Notes under the pieces: model-generated
Told to the model about the DNA's origin: nothing
Databases searched by the model: none
Seen by the model: only the letters and a program-made list of their open reading frames with translations
Shown here: positions 45,640 through 55,800 of the stretch, piece by piece
How positions within the stretch are numbered: the stretch's first letter is position 1
Layout of the letters: the number at the start of each line of letters is the position of its first letter
Assembly (NCBI GenBank): GCA_902801885.1
Contig: CADCJX010000002.1
Coordinates: 1 to 64,000, forward strand
Origin: an uncultured Bacteroidia bacterium
GTDB lineage: Bacteria > Bacteroidota > Bacteroidia > Bacteroidales > UBA932
Direction of reading: 5' to 3'
DNA: 64,000 bases
Position numbers and translations under genes: made by a program

Positions 45640-46167
45640 ATGAATCGAATTAGCAAAGTCCTGCTTGCAGGAGTTTTGATTGTCACATCATGCATTGGCG
45701 CATCTGCCCAGAATGACTACAGGTCTAAAGGTTACAAAGGAAGTGTCTCGATAACCGATCACTATGGTGTCTGGCTTGGTGCTGAAACATCCCACGGTTA
45801 CATGTTCAACCGCAACATCTACCTTGGTGCCGGAATAGGTGGCTACATATTCCCTAACGGGACGGAGAATCCTTATTTCGGGGAGGCCTTCCTGGACTTC
45901 CATTCTTATCTCAGGAATAAAAAGGGCACTCCAGTCGTCGGTCTGAAAACAGGATTCATGCACGGATTCGACTTTGAGAAGAAGGATGGAATGACCCTCG
46001 AGAACGGCCTGTTCGTTGAGCCTAACGTAGGTTGGAGCTGGGGCCTACGCTCCGGCCAGGGATTTACTATCGGACTGGGCGGCAAGGTAATAGCTCCTCT
46101 CGGGGATAAGAGGACCGACAAGAAGGCTTTGCTCATGCCCAAGATATCCTTCGGCTTCGAGTTCTAG
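45640..46167 (+). CDS. Small outer-membrane beta-barrel-like protein
   Basis: A 175-residue protein with a signal peptide (ending near GASAQ) and alternating strands: YGVWLGAETSHGYMFN, YLGAGIGGYIFP, EAFLDFHSYL, PVVGLKTGFMHGF, and a final strand ending in phenylalanine (ISFGFEF). This is the pattern of a small eight-strand barrel. The ATG at 45640 is chosen because a longer frame from 45613 puts an odd hydrophobic extension before the signal. The ligand and function are unknown. A terminator follows. Confidence 0.75.
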   Translation: MNRISKVLLAGVLIVTSCIGASAQNDYRSKGYKGSVSITDHYGVWLGAETSHGYMFNRNIYLGAGIGGYIFPNGTENPYFGEAFLDFHSYLRNKKGTPVVGLKTGFMHGFDFEKKDGMTLENGLFVEPNVGWSWGLRSGQGFTIGLGGKVIAPLGDKRTDKKALLMPKISFGFEF

Positions 46168-46184
46168 AGGCAAACCCGGAGATA

Positions 46185-46237
46185 AAAGATTACCAATCAC
46201 AAAAAATAGCTTACTTTTGTGGTTGGTAATCTTTTTT
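46185..46237 (+). terminator. Terminator abutting the DUF3667 start
   Basis: AAAGATTACCAATCAC (46185-46200) pairs with 46219-46234 with one G-T pair across an 18-base loop, ending in a run of six T (46232-46237). The run touches the ATG of the next gene. Confidence 0.75.
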
Positions 46238-47137
46238 ATGAATATTCGTAAACATAGTCTTCGGGCATCGATCAGGGCTTTCCGGATCTGGCAGAAACTG
46301 GGAGTGTTCCCATGGGCGAAGTCGAAGAAGAAATCTGCAGGCAAAGGAGGTTTCTCCAAGGGCGCTTTCGATAGCATCCCCTTCCTCAACGATGATGCTA
46401 AGCGCACTTTCGTGCATCTTCTTCTCCGTCCTGGTTACATGATCCGGGACTACATCAATGGCCAGCACGAGCGATTCCTCGCACCGTTGACTTCATTGAT
46501 CATCTTCTACGCCTTTTTCGCCATGCTGGTTTCGATTGTGAAACCGGATTACCGGGCCGAAACCGCAGGTAAAAAGGAGAAGATCAAGATCGAGCAGCTT
46601 GACAGTACCGGCGTCGAGGTAAGAGAGAGTGCCAGGAGGGAGAATGTGCCTCAGATCGTCCGGATTATTGAAGAGAACAGGTACATATTCAGTCTTGACA
46701 AGCATCCCGAAGCAGTGGATTCCCCGGCAAAGGCTTCTTTGGCGGCATTTGAAGGGACTTTGAGAAGTCAAGGCGTCTACATGTTCCTGGGTAATTTCCT
46801 GATGCTGTGGCTGGCCATGTATTTGTCCCTGAAGAAACGAGGCATGAGTCTGTCCGCATCTGCGGCGGTTGCAGCCTATGTTCTGTGCCAGTTCTGTTTT
46901 TTCATGCTGTTTGCCCTGATCCTTTCATTCGGTCGGAACAGTGAGATCGGTTTCTGGCTGATGGCCGCCTTGCTGATCTTCGACTATTGCCAGCTTTTCA
47001 ACCTGACATGGAAGGGCAGCCTCCGCCTTGCCATCAAGACAGGACTTGCCTACATCCTCCTTTACGTAATCCTCTTTGTCCTCCTTCTGGCTGCCATCCT
47101 TATCGTGGCCTTCAAGACAGGCACCTACACTGTCTAG
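46238..47137 (+). CDS. DUF3667 membrane protein
   Basis: A 299-residue membrane protein. The segment VHLLLRPGYMIRDYINGQHERFLAPLTSLIIFYAFF is the DUF3667 signature (family pattern: LRPG, then IRDYI-G-R-RY--P). Three or four further membrane segments occur in the C-terminal half. The family has no known function. The ATG at 46238 directly follows the T-run of the preceding terminator; a GTG at 46217 lies inside the hairpin and is less likely. The promoter is therefore unclear. Confidence 0.85.
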   Translation: MNIRKHSLRASIRAFRIWQKLGVFPWAKSKKKSAGKGGFSKGAFDSIPFLNDDAKRTFVHLLLRPGYMIRDYINGQHERFLAPLTSLIIFYAFFAMLVSIVKPDYRAETAGKKEKIKIEQLDSTGVEVRESARRENVPQIVRIIEENRYIFSLDKHPEAVDSPAKASLAAFEGTLRSQGVYMFLGNFLMLWLAMYLSLKKRGMSLSASAAVAAYVLCQFCFFMLFALILSFGRNSEIGFWLMAALLIFDYCQLFNLTWKGSLRLAIKTGLAYILLYVILFVLLLAAILIVAFKTGTYTV

Positions 47138-47145
47138 GGCGTAGT

Positions 47146-47256
47146 TTATTCGAAGGCCTCATCGGGGGCGCTGCCGGTCCAGTTGTCGAGCGGGTCGATG
47201 CCGAGGACTCGGGCCAGGGTGGGGGTGATGCAAGTGAGGATGGCTATGGGTTTCAT
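47146..47256 (-). pseudogene. Possible remnant of an alkaline phosphatase-family gene
   Basis: A 36-codon open frame from an ATG at 47256, encoding ITPTLARVLGIDPLDN near its middle. That phrase resembles the C-terminal segment of alkaline-phosphatase-superfamily proteins (pattern IAPTIARLLGI-P). The rest of such a gene is absent, and the ATG directly follows AT-rich, promoter-like sequence, as if an internal deletion had joined a gene's start to its end. It could also be chance. Confidence 0.4.
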
Positions 47257-47331
47257 AGGATTGAATTTTTACAAGAATAACAAAAACCGTATATTTGTTT
47301 AATTGAACTGAATCATAAAATTTTAACAAAT

Positions 47332-49197
47332 ATGAAAGCAAGATTCCTTTTCGTTCCGGCCATCGTGGCTATGGTCTTCCTTTCCTCCTGCGGCCCTAAG
47401 GTTTCTAAGTTTGCCGTAGCTGACGAACAGCCTGATGGCGGAACCTTTACCGAGAGAACTGTTCCTGTCGTGACCAAGGTGGCTCCTGATGGCCAGGTGA
47501 CCCTCAGGTTCTACGATGCCCTGCCCGATGTGGCCTACATCTCTGCGGCGGACTTCCAGTCGATAGTCCTCCCCGGTTCTGTCATGACCGTGACCCACAC
47601 CGGCGTCGGAGAATATACCCTCGCGAACGGCGATGCCAAGGCTGTGGTGAATGTTGGTAAAGACGTCTTCGTCACCTCCGACTTCGATGCCTTCACCAAC
47701 CAGATGGGTCTCCTTCAGCCCGGAATGGCCAATGTCTACTACGACGGCATGCCTTTCGTCCGCTACAAGAGCATTGAATATATTCCTGCAAAGGCCACTG
47801 TCACCCTCGACCTCGGCGCCTACGGAATCGATATCCATGCAGACGGAAAGGGGACGGTCTACTTCCCCTTCGCGACTCTTGCGGACATGTATTCAGACCT
47901 CTTCTACCACCACGCCGGCTTCAACGGCGAGAAGGTAGTCGCCAACACTTCCGTAAACGAGGTTAGCCTCGCCCAGATCGATCCTGACTACAACAAGCCC
48001 CTTCTTGCAAAGACCACCCGTTCCGCTTCCCTAGCGGACTTTACCTACAAGGAGCTCTGCTTCGCCATGGACCATTTCTACGGCTATCCCGGCCGTGTCG
48101 CCCTGAACGAGTCCCTCAAGACAAAGGGAATGGACAGGACCCTCGAAGAGGATCTTGCCGTTGGTCCGGAGATAAAGAAACTTCTCAAATCCACCAACCT
48201 TGCTGAATATATGGTCGGCATGGGCGGACTCAACGCCCTTTATTATGACGGTCACACTTCAATGGATGTGTCTTCCGCCATGGGCCGCAACCGCGACAGC
48301 TACAAGGAACTTGTCTCCGAGATCTCACGTCTCCAGGCTGAGCATCAGGGTGTCGTGGAAGCTATGAGGGCAGGGCGTACCTCGATGATGGGCCTGTTCC
48401 AGGACATGCAGGCAGTCGCCCGTCTGCGTCCGGACATATATGGAACAAGGGATACCTACGTCAAGAAGGGCAACACCGCTATCTGCGTGTTCAACTCCTT
48501 CAACACCAGGGCAGAAAAGGCTTGGAAAGACTATTATTCAGGCAAGGGTCCCAGACCTTCGATGGATGATTCAAAGGGTGATTCAATGGTGACCTTCCTC
48601 GATGCCCTCGAGAAGGCTGCTGCCGATCCCGAGGTCGAGAATTTCGTTGTCGACATCACTGCCAACGGTGGCGGCTCGGCCGATATCGTCATGGCCATGA
48701 CTTCACTCGTCATGAACAAGAGCTATCTCTGCTACGACAATCCTCTCACCGGCCAGAGGTCGATCGTCCAGTACGAAGTCGACCGTAATTTCGACGGTGT
48801 CTTCGACGGCAAGGACAAAGACGTCAAGTACGACCTTAATTTCGCGGTCCTGACTTCCGATGTGTCGTTCTCCTGCGGCAACCTATTCCCTTCGATGCTG
48901 AAGGATGCAGGAGTCCCCGTGATCGGAGAGACTTCCGGCGGCGGAAGCTGCGCTATCCAGGCCATGTGTACCGCTGACGGTTTCTGCTTCCAGATTTCGT
49001 CTTTCCGTTCACGCCTCAACATGCTTGACGGAACCAACATCGATCCCGGTGTCACCCCTGACATCGTAATCCCTGTGGACGGGACCGTCGAGATCGAACT
49101 CTCCGAGGAGACTTCCATGAAGGTCAAGAACTACAAGCCTTTCTTCGACATCGACAATCTTTCCAATCTTCTCAAGAACTACAAGGGCGGCAAGTAA
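47332..49197 (+). CDS. S41-family peptidase, lipoprotein
   Basis: A 621-residue protein with a lipobox (FLSSC) and a C-terminal S41 (tail-specific protease-like) domain: ENFVVDITANGGGSADIVMAMTSL, then FAVLTSDVSFSCGNLFPSMLKDAGVPVIGETSGGGSCAI with the serine in the SFSCGN position, and a closing segment with GVTPDIVI. The N-terminal 250 residues are a beta-rich domain with no clear match; no PDZ domain is seen. Such lipoproteins are common in Bacteroidota and their substrates are mostly unknown. TATATTTG at 47290-47297 is a likely -7 box. The TAA overlaps the next ATG (TAATG). Confidence 0.85.
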   Translation: MKARFLFVPAIVAMVFLSSCGPKVSKFAVADEQPDGGTFTERTVPVVTKVAPDGQVTLRFYDALPDVAYISAADFQSIVLPGSVMTVTHTGVGEYTLANGDAKAVVNVGKDVFVTSDFDAFTNQMGLLQPGMANVYYDGMPFVRYKSIEYIPAKATVTLDLGAYGIDIHADGKGTVYFPFATLADMYSDLFYHHAGFNGEKVVANTSVNEVSLAQIDPDYNKPLLAKTTRSASLADFTYKELCFAMDHFYGYPGRVALNESLKTKGMDRTLEEDLAVGPEIKKLLKSTNLAEYMVGMGGLNALYYDGHTSMDVSSAMGRNRDSYKELVSEISRLQAEHQGVVEAMRAGRTSMMGLFQDMQAVARLRPDIYGTRDTYVKKGNTAICVFNSFNTRAEKAWKDYYSGKGPRPSMDDSKGDSMVTFLDALEKAAADPEVENFVVDITANGGGSADIVMAMTSLVMNKSYLCYDNPLTGQRSIVQYEVDRNFDGVFDGKDKDVKYDLNFAVLTSDVSFSCGNLFPSMLKDAGVPVIGETSGGGSCAIQAMCTADGFCFQISSFRSRLNMLDGTNIDPGVTPDIVIPVDGTVEIELSEETSMKVKNYKPFFDIDNLSNLLKNYKGGK

Positions 49198-50327
49198 TGA
49201 GAAAATGCTTTTCATTACTGGTCTTGCTGGCCGTACCGGCCTTCACTACGTTCGCCCAGGAGAAGAAGCCTCTGGTGAACAGGTTGGTAGACCTTATCTC
49301 CGCACCTACTCCGGGACTCGATCCCGGGGCTATCTACCAGCCTGATCCTTCATGGAATCTGGCTTTGACTGGCGGTGCGAGGCAGGCTTCCATCGCTCAA
49401 AAACAGAAGTTGGACATCCATATTCTAGGGGAAGTGATTCCTGCTTCCTTGAATTCACGGCTCAAGGGTGACGTAGACCCTTACGTAGGACTCCAGTTTG
49501 GCTATGGTAACCTGACACTCAGCTATAGCCAGAACATCAAGAAGTTCTCCAGTCACGACCACACAACCTTCAATTTCGATTACCTTAATGCCGGTCACGC
49601 ATTACAGATCCAGTACTTCGACTACAGCCAGCCGATGAAGCTCGAACTGGAAATGTGGGGAGAGGATTCCGAGAATTATAAATCCGATACAGGTGAGACT
49701 AATAAACCCGTCAGGATGCGTGCAGTCATCGCAGATGCATTCTACGCCTTCAACCGTCGTACTTTCGCATTCTCGTCTGTATACAAGGGGAACAAGATCC
49801 AATGCCGTTCTGCCGGCTCCATCATGTTCGGCACGAAATTCATCCTAGGATTGGTCGAATCGGATCCCGCAGACATCATCAGTCTCTGGACCGGTGGTGT
49901 CGGGCGGCAGACCTCCACACAGGCTGCTTTTGGAGCCGGTGCTTCCTACAATCTGGTTGCTTTCCACAGGCAGCCGGACCCGGAAAGCATGAAAGGGCTT
50001 AGGAACCTGACGTTTAACCTGACGGCCATTCCCATGGTCACTCTTTTCAACAAGTTTTCCTCCACTTTCTATGATCAGGACGTCTCCGGTGATTATTATC
50101 CTGCATCTAAATCGACCATGAACGGTAACCTTCTGGTCAACTACGTGGTCCGGGCAGGAGCCATCTTTCTATGGGACCGTTATTCTGTGGGAGTTTCAGG
50201 AAGTTATGACAGCTATACCTATAAAGGCAAGTCTGACTTCCCCTTAGAAAGTTTAGCTAGCCTTGTCACGACTACAGGCAGCTTCTCAAGGTGGTCGTCA
50301 AGCCTGAGATTCAGCGTAAGGTTCTAG
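49197..50327 (+). CDS. Outer-membrane protein, DUF4421-like
   Basis: A 376-residue protein with a signal peptide (FTTFAQ) and many amphipathic beta strands, ending in WSSSLRFSVRF with a terminal phenylalanine, as in outer-membrane barrels. The pattern PSWNLALTGGARQ ... VDPYVGLQFGYGNLTLSYSQNI resembles the DUF4421 family. Translation is coupled to the S41 gene by the TAATG overlap, so they may act together at the cell surface. The 3' end overlaps the convergent patatin gene by four bases. Confidence 0.7.
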   Translation: MRKCFSLLVLLAVPAFTTFAQEKKPLVNRLVDLISAPTPGLDPGAIYQPDPSWNLALTGGARQASIAQKQKLDIHILGEVIPASLNSRLKGDVDPYVGLQFGYGNLTLSYSQNIKKFSSHDHTTFNFDYLNAGHALQIQYFDYSQPMKLELEMWGEDSENYKSDTGETNKPVRMRAVIADAFYAFNRRTFAFSSVYKGNKIQCRSAGSIMFGTKFILGLVESDPADIISLWTGGVGRQTSTQAAFGAGASYNLVAFHRQPDPESMKGLRNLTFNLTAIPMVTLFNKFSSTFYDQDVSGDYYPASKSTMNGNLLVNYVVRAGAIFLWDRYSVGVSGSYDSYTYKGKSDFPLESLASLVTTTGSFSRWSSSLRFSVRF

Positions 50328-52747
50328 AAGTCGAAACCAAGAGACAGGGACACGGAGACCCCGGTGAGGTCACACCACTGGACTCCGAGCAGTATGGGAC
50401 CGGCCACGCTTCTTCGTCCGATCTCGGCACCGAAGGCATAGGCAGTAGGCTTTCTTTTCCAGATGTGGTTCAAGGAATGTTCATCATGGAGGGAACCGCC
50501 TCGCAGGGTGATGAAGTTCTTGTGGTTGATCTGGTAGCGAAGGTCCAGTTTGGTGGTGGCCGCATAGTGGCCGCAGGTGTGGAAGCCTGAGCTGAACCCG
50601 AAGAAAGGAAGCTGGTTGTCAACGTACCTACCGGCGAGGATTCCGCCCACCGCCAGAGCATGGATGAAATTCATGTGCCCGAGGGTTTCCGTTGCCCAAC
50701 CGGCATAGACTGACGGTTGTATGACGAAAGAACTACCAATGGGTATAGCGCAGGAAACGCTTCCAAGACCGACACTGTAAGGCGGGACGTCTCCCTCGTA
50801 AGACTCTCCGGGAGCAGCTCCTTCATCTTCAAGATAGATCGAATAGCCGTCGAAAACATAGCGGGTATCCAGCATGACACCAAAGCCTTTAGAGGGGAAA
50901 TAACTCTCATCGAAGGTGTCGTACTTCAAGGATGCGAAAGTGGAGTACCAGCGGCTTTTCCAGTCCCAGTCCTTCCACTCCATCGTTTTGTCCAGATAGT
51001 CCTCGTAAGGCTCGATTTCTCCGGAGAATCCGAAACGGACCTTTCCAAAGACCAGATGGGAATCTTCGATGTAGGCATCGGCGCGAGTGTTGAATGCCTT
51101 GAACCGTGCGGCTGACTCGTTATCCCTGAAGTTGAAATCACTGTAGGTGTTCTTGAGGGCGACTCCCATAATGGGCAACTGTAACAGCGGTTTGTAGGAG
51201 AAGTCGAGATTGAGCTGCGAGATATTCCCGACTTTCATTTCCGCTATGAAACGCGGTCCGGTGAGCTTGCGGGTACCTAGTCCCAGGTGGGCTGCCACAT
51301 AGACCTTCTCATCATTGTCCAGATGGGCTCCCACTCCGAACTCATGGGTCTGTCCTTTCTGGCAATCGAAAATCAGGGCATAAGGCTCCTGGGTACCGCT
51401 CATCCTGTAAGTGACGGATTCGAAGGCACGGGTTCCGTATATTGAAGAAAGCAGCTCTTCGATTATCTCCCTGTTGTACATTCCGTCCCTAGGAAGCATC
51501 GCAGGATTCAGGATGTAATCTGCTTCCTTTTCTGTTATGCCGATGAACTGTATGCTTCCGACCTTGACCTTCTTCTTGTGGATGTCGGTTGCCGGGCGTG
51601 CTTTGCTGACAGCAGGATAGGCATTGACCTTCCTGGCGATTTCCTCGAATTCCTCCTTGTGGGCCTGGGCTTCGGCATAGCCTTGGCTGATGATGTCGGC
51701 TACGCTCTCGGAATCGAAGGAGAGCATCGTGTAACCTTCCAGATAATGCTGAAGGAGGAGATCCGTGTTCTCTCGGTTTATTATCGCGATGTCGGAACCC
51801 ATCATGGAGATGTTCTGCAATGCTATGCTTGTGAGTGAACCAAGATCGGCCAGGTCTCTGTTCATCGGCATTTCGGATCCGATCACGATATCTGCGCCCA
51901 TGGCCTTTGCAACGTCCACCGGGAAGTTATTCCTGGTTCCTCCGTCGACCAGAACCATTCCTTCTTTTCGGATAGGCCTGAAATAGAGGGGAATGGCCAT
52001 TGTGGAACGCATCGCATCGACAAGGTCCCCAGAAGTCCAGTTCTTTTCTGCCATTGAATACATGTCCGTGGCGACGCAGTAGAAGGGGATGGGGAGTTTC
52101 TCGAAATCAAGCGAATCCTGATAACCGACGGAGACTGAGCTGAGGGTGTTCCTTACATTGAATCCGAAAAGGAAGCCATCCGGCATGCCAAGGCCCATCT
52201 TAGACATCATCTCGGCGCTCATGTCGCCGGTGTGCATGTTGCTCTGTTCGAAATTCTTGTTGTTCCGGACCTGTTTCCGGATCTTTTCCTCGATGTCTTT
52301 GTCTTCGTAATGGAAGGGAACCGTCAATGTGAAACGCTCTTTGTTGCGCCTGACCTTGTAGGTCTGGAAACTGTCCGGAATCTTGTCGGACATCATGACG
52401 GTCCAGTCGATAGCCCTGACCAGGGAATCGAGGTACTCTGCGTTGTAGCCCAGAGAGTACAGTCCTGAAACAAGACCACCCATACTCGTTCCACCGACCA
52501 AGTCGACAGGTATTCCCATTTCCTCCATGTATCTCAGCACACCGAGATGGGCCATGCCTCGCGCTCCTCCACCTGCGAGTACCACCGCCACCGTGGGGCG
52601 GTACTGCCTGATGGAGTCCATGCGGACACGCATCTTCGCAATCGCTATCGAATCGGCCAAAGGATCAACGCTCGTAACCATCAGACCGTTCTGGGCGAAA
52701 CAACATGTTGAGAGAAAGAGTGTGAGAAAGAAAAATAATTTTTTCAT
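50324..52747 (-). CDS. Patatin-like phospholipase with POTRA and barrel (PlpD-like)
   Basis: An 807-residue protein with a signal peptide, a patatin domain (oxyanion loop GGGARG at 59-64, nucleophile GTSMG with Ser88, and the catalytic Asp in VLVDGGTRNN), a POTRA-like segment (VKVGSIQFIGITEKEADYIL), and an Omp85-type beta-barrel ending in SVSLSLGFDF. This is the type Vd (PlpD/FplA) layout, in which the barrel helps export the attached phospholipase. Both catalytic residues are present, so lipase activity is likely. It ends against the convergent DUF4421-like gene. A TAATTTTG -7 box occurs on the minus strand (plus 52767-52774). Confidence 0.92.
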   Translation of the reverse strand: MKKLFFFLTLFLSTCCFAQNGLMVTSVDPLADSIAIAKMRVRMDSIRQYRPTVAVVLAGGGARGMAHLGVLRYMEEMGIPVDLVGGTSMGGLVSGLYSLGYNAEYLDSLVRAIDWTVMMSDKIPDSFQTYKVRRNKERFTLTVPFHYEDKDIEEKIRKQVRNNKNFEQSNMHTGDMSAEMMSKMGLGMPDGFLFGFNVRNTLSSVSVGYQDSLDFEKLPIPFYCVATDMYSMAEKNWTSGDLVDAMRSTMAIPLYFRPIRKEGMVLVDGGTRNNFPVDVAKAMGADIVIGSEMPMNRDLADLGSLTSIALQNISMMGSDIAIINRENTDLLLQHYLEGYTMLSFDSESVADIISQGYAEAQAHKEEFEEIARKVNAYPAVSKARPATDIHKKKVKVGSIQFIGITEKEADYILNPAMLPRDGMYNREIIEELLSSIYGTRAFESVTYRMSGTQEPYALIFDCQKGQTHEFGVGAHLDNDEKVYVAAHLGLGTRKLTGPRFIAEMKVGNISQLNLDFSYKPLLQLPIMGVALKNTYSDFNFRDNESAARFKAFNTRADAYIEDSHLVFGKVRFGFSGEIEPYEDYLDKTMEWKDWDWKSRWYSTFASLKYDTFDESYFPSKGFGVMLDTRYVFDGYSIYLEDEGAAPGESYEGDVPPYSVGLGSVSCAIPIGSSFVIQPSVYAGWATETLGHMNFIHALAVGGILAGRYVDNQLPFFGFSSGFHTCGHYAATTKLDLRYQINHKNFITLRGGSLHDEHSLNHIWKRKPTAYAFGAEIGRRSVAGPILLGVQWCDLTGVSVSLSLGFDF

Positions 52748-52757
52748 CCAAAATCCT

Positions 52758-52787
52758 TTTGACCAGCAAAATTAACCATTATCTTTG
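52758..52787 (+). promoter_or_regulatory. Promoter of the LacZ-type gene
   Basis: TTTG at 52758-52761, an 18-base spacer and TATCTTTG at 52780-52787, followed 22 bases later by the ATG. A full match to the Bacteroidota consensus. Confidence 0.6.
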
Positions 52788-52809
52788 AACTATTGAAACT
52801 ATTATTCTT

Positions 52810-55800
52810 ATGAAAACTCTTCTTATTCTTCTTGCTACGGTCCTTTCTGGTTTCTCCTACGGTCATCGTGAAGCTCCGGCCGGTAATGAATGGGAGTCAC
52901 CCCAGTTGTTGGGGTTCAACAAGGAAGCTCCTCATGCCTGGTTCTTCTCATTCGATGACGTCGAGTCAGCACGAAAGGTACTGCCTGAGAACAGTTCCCT
53001 TTGGATGAGCCTTGACGGAGACTGGAAGTTCCACTGGGCTCCGAATCCGGACGAGCGTCCAGCCGGTTTCTTCTCGAAGGAATATGATGATTCATCATGG
53101 GACCTGATCCCGGTCCCCTCCAACTGGAACGTAGTAGGAATAGGCAAGGATGGCAGTCAGAAATACGGTACTCCAATCTATGTCAACATCAACGTTCCCT
53201 GGTGGACGGAAGTCAAGCCGGGGGACTGGAAGTTCGGTGTGATGCGTACTCCTCCCGAGAATTGGACAGCCTTCAAGGTTCGCAATGAAGTGGGTTCCTA
53301 CCGGCGCAACTTCGAGGTTCCTAAGGATTGGGACGGTAAAAGGGTTTTCATCAATTTCGACGGTGTTGACTCGTTCTTCTACCTTTGGATAAACGGGAAG
53401 TACGTCGGTTTCTCCAAGAATTCCCGTAACCTTGCCCAGTTCGACATCACTGAATATCTTACCTCCGGGACCAACACCGTAGCTGTCGAAGTCTACCGTT
53501 ATTCGGACGCCGGTAACCTGGAAGCGCAGGACATGTTCCGTCTTCCTGGAATATTCCGCACCGTGGCCCTTGAGGCAAAACCGGTGGTATCTGTACGCGA
53601 CATCAGGGTAACCCCCTCGATGACATCTCTCAAGGTGGATGCTTCGGTATCCGGTCCTGCCGGTAAGGGTTTTTCCATTTCCTATCGTCTATACGAGAAT
53701 GCCATCTATTCGGACGATAATTCCCTCGTTGCTGAGTTCCCCTCACAGGCAGTGTCCTGTACTCTCGACTATCCACAGGCAAAGGCCTGGTCTGCTGAAG
53801 CCCCTCATCGTTACACTCTCGTTGGAGAGTTGAAAGATGCTTCAGGGAAGACCTTGGATATATTCTCCACGGTCGTAGGTTTCAGGGAGGTTTGCATCAA
53901 AGATACTCCTGCGGAAGAGGACGAATTCGGACTTGCAGGACGTTATTTCTACCTTAACGGTAAGCCGGTGAAGCTTCGCGGAGTCAACCGTCATGAGACG
54001 GAACCTTCAATGGGCCATGCAATTACACGTGAGGTCATGGAGGAGGATATCCGTCTGATGAAGCAAGCCAACGTCAACCATGTCCGCAACTCCCACTATC
54101 CTGATGACCCGTATTGGTACTACCTCTGTGACAAATACGGAATCTACCTGATGGATGAAGCCAACATCGAAAGCCACCACTACCGCTACAAGGAAGCCTC
54201 CCTTTCCCATCCGGTCGAGTGGAAGGATGCCCATGTGGCCAGGATGGTCGAGATGGTTGCTTCGGACTACAACCATCCGAGCGTGATTATCTGGAGCATG
54301 GGTAACGAGGCCGGTCCTGGCAAGAACTTCGAGTACGTCTATTCTGCAGCCAGGGACATGGATCCGATGCGTCCGATCCAGTATGAGCGCAACAATGACA
54401 TTTCCGACATAGGTTGCAGCCAGTACCCGCGTGTCGACTGGGTCAGGAAGGTCGCTACCGGCCAGGGAGATGTTAAATACCCTTATCACATCAATGAGTT
54501 TGCCCACTCCATGGGTAATGCCCTCGGAAACTTCGCCCAGTACTGGCAAAGCATCGACTCCACCAATTTCTTTATGGGTGGCGCCATCTGGGACTGGGTC
54601 GACCAGTCGCTCTGGAACTACACTCCGGAAAGAGTCCGTTACCTCGCATCAGGTGGCAATTTCGGAGATGTCCCCAACGACGGACAGTTTGTGATGAACG
54701 GGGTGCTCAACGGAGACCGTTCTCCCAAGCCACAATACTTTGAAGTGAAAAAGGTCTATCAGAACCTGAACACTTCCCTGGTAAAGATCTCAGGAACAAT
54801 GGCGGAGATCTGCCTGTTCAACAGGAACTATTATGAGCCATGCACCTATGATGCGACCTGGACCCTTATCGTCGACGGAGAACCTCTCAGGTCAGGATCA
54901 TTCGATGCTTCAGGAATAGGTCCACGCGAAAAAGTTGTCAGGCAGATAGATCTCGGCGACATCCCTGCCGGCAGGGAGTGTTATCTAAACGTCTGTTATG
55001 CCCTTAAGGAAGATTTGCCTTGGGCCTCCAATGGTTTTGAAGTCTGCAAGGACCAGCTTGCCCTTGACAGTGTCATTCTGAGTGAAACGAAGAATCTCTC
55101 CAGCGTATCCTCCCGCTATCCCAAGCATTTCACTGACAAGAAGACAGGCAACCTGGTTGTAAAGGGCCCGCGCTTCAGGGTTGAATTCGATCCCTCCCAG
55201 GGTACGATCGCGAGTCTTAAGTACCGTCGCAAGGATGTCATAGTCCCCGGTCAGGGCCCCCGTCTGAATGCTTTCAGGGCTCTTGTCAACAACGATGCAT
55301 GGGTGTTCAAGAGATGGTTTGCACAGGGACTTCATAATCTTGTCCATAGTGCATCAGGAATGAAAGTCGAAGAAAAAGACGGCTCGGTGGTTATCTCCTT
55401 TGACGTCGTCTCCAAGGCTCCCAATGCTGCACATCTTGTAGGAACCAGCGCCAGCGCTACTTGCGTGATTGAAGAGGACCAGGACATGAAGGACGTGATG
55501 CAGTTCACTTCCCATGTCGTCTGGACTGTCGACCGTAAGGGCAATGTAACCCTCAGTTCCAGGATTACCTCCGACAAACCGGATGAGGTGCTCGGCCGCC
55601 TCGGCTACATCATGCAGGTCCCCTCCTCGCTCGCTGATTTCACTTATTATGGACGCGGTCCTGTCGAGAACTATTCCGACCGCTATACCAATGCCTTCGT
55701 AGGAATATATTCATCCACAGTGGCCGGGCAAGTCGGCAACTACACCAAGCCGCAGGACATGGCCAACCATGAGCAGGTCCGCTGGGCTTCGCTTACGGGC

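Noticed and set aside
45206..45640. Prophage or integrative element at the tRNA
   Set aside because: No integrase, excisionase or phage gene is present, and no direct repeat of the tRNA 3' end was found in the following region; at most an old scar.
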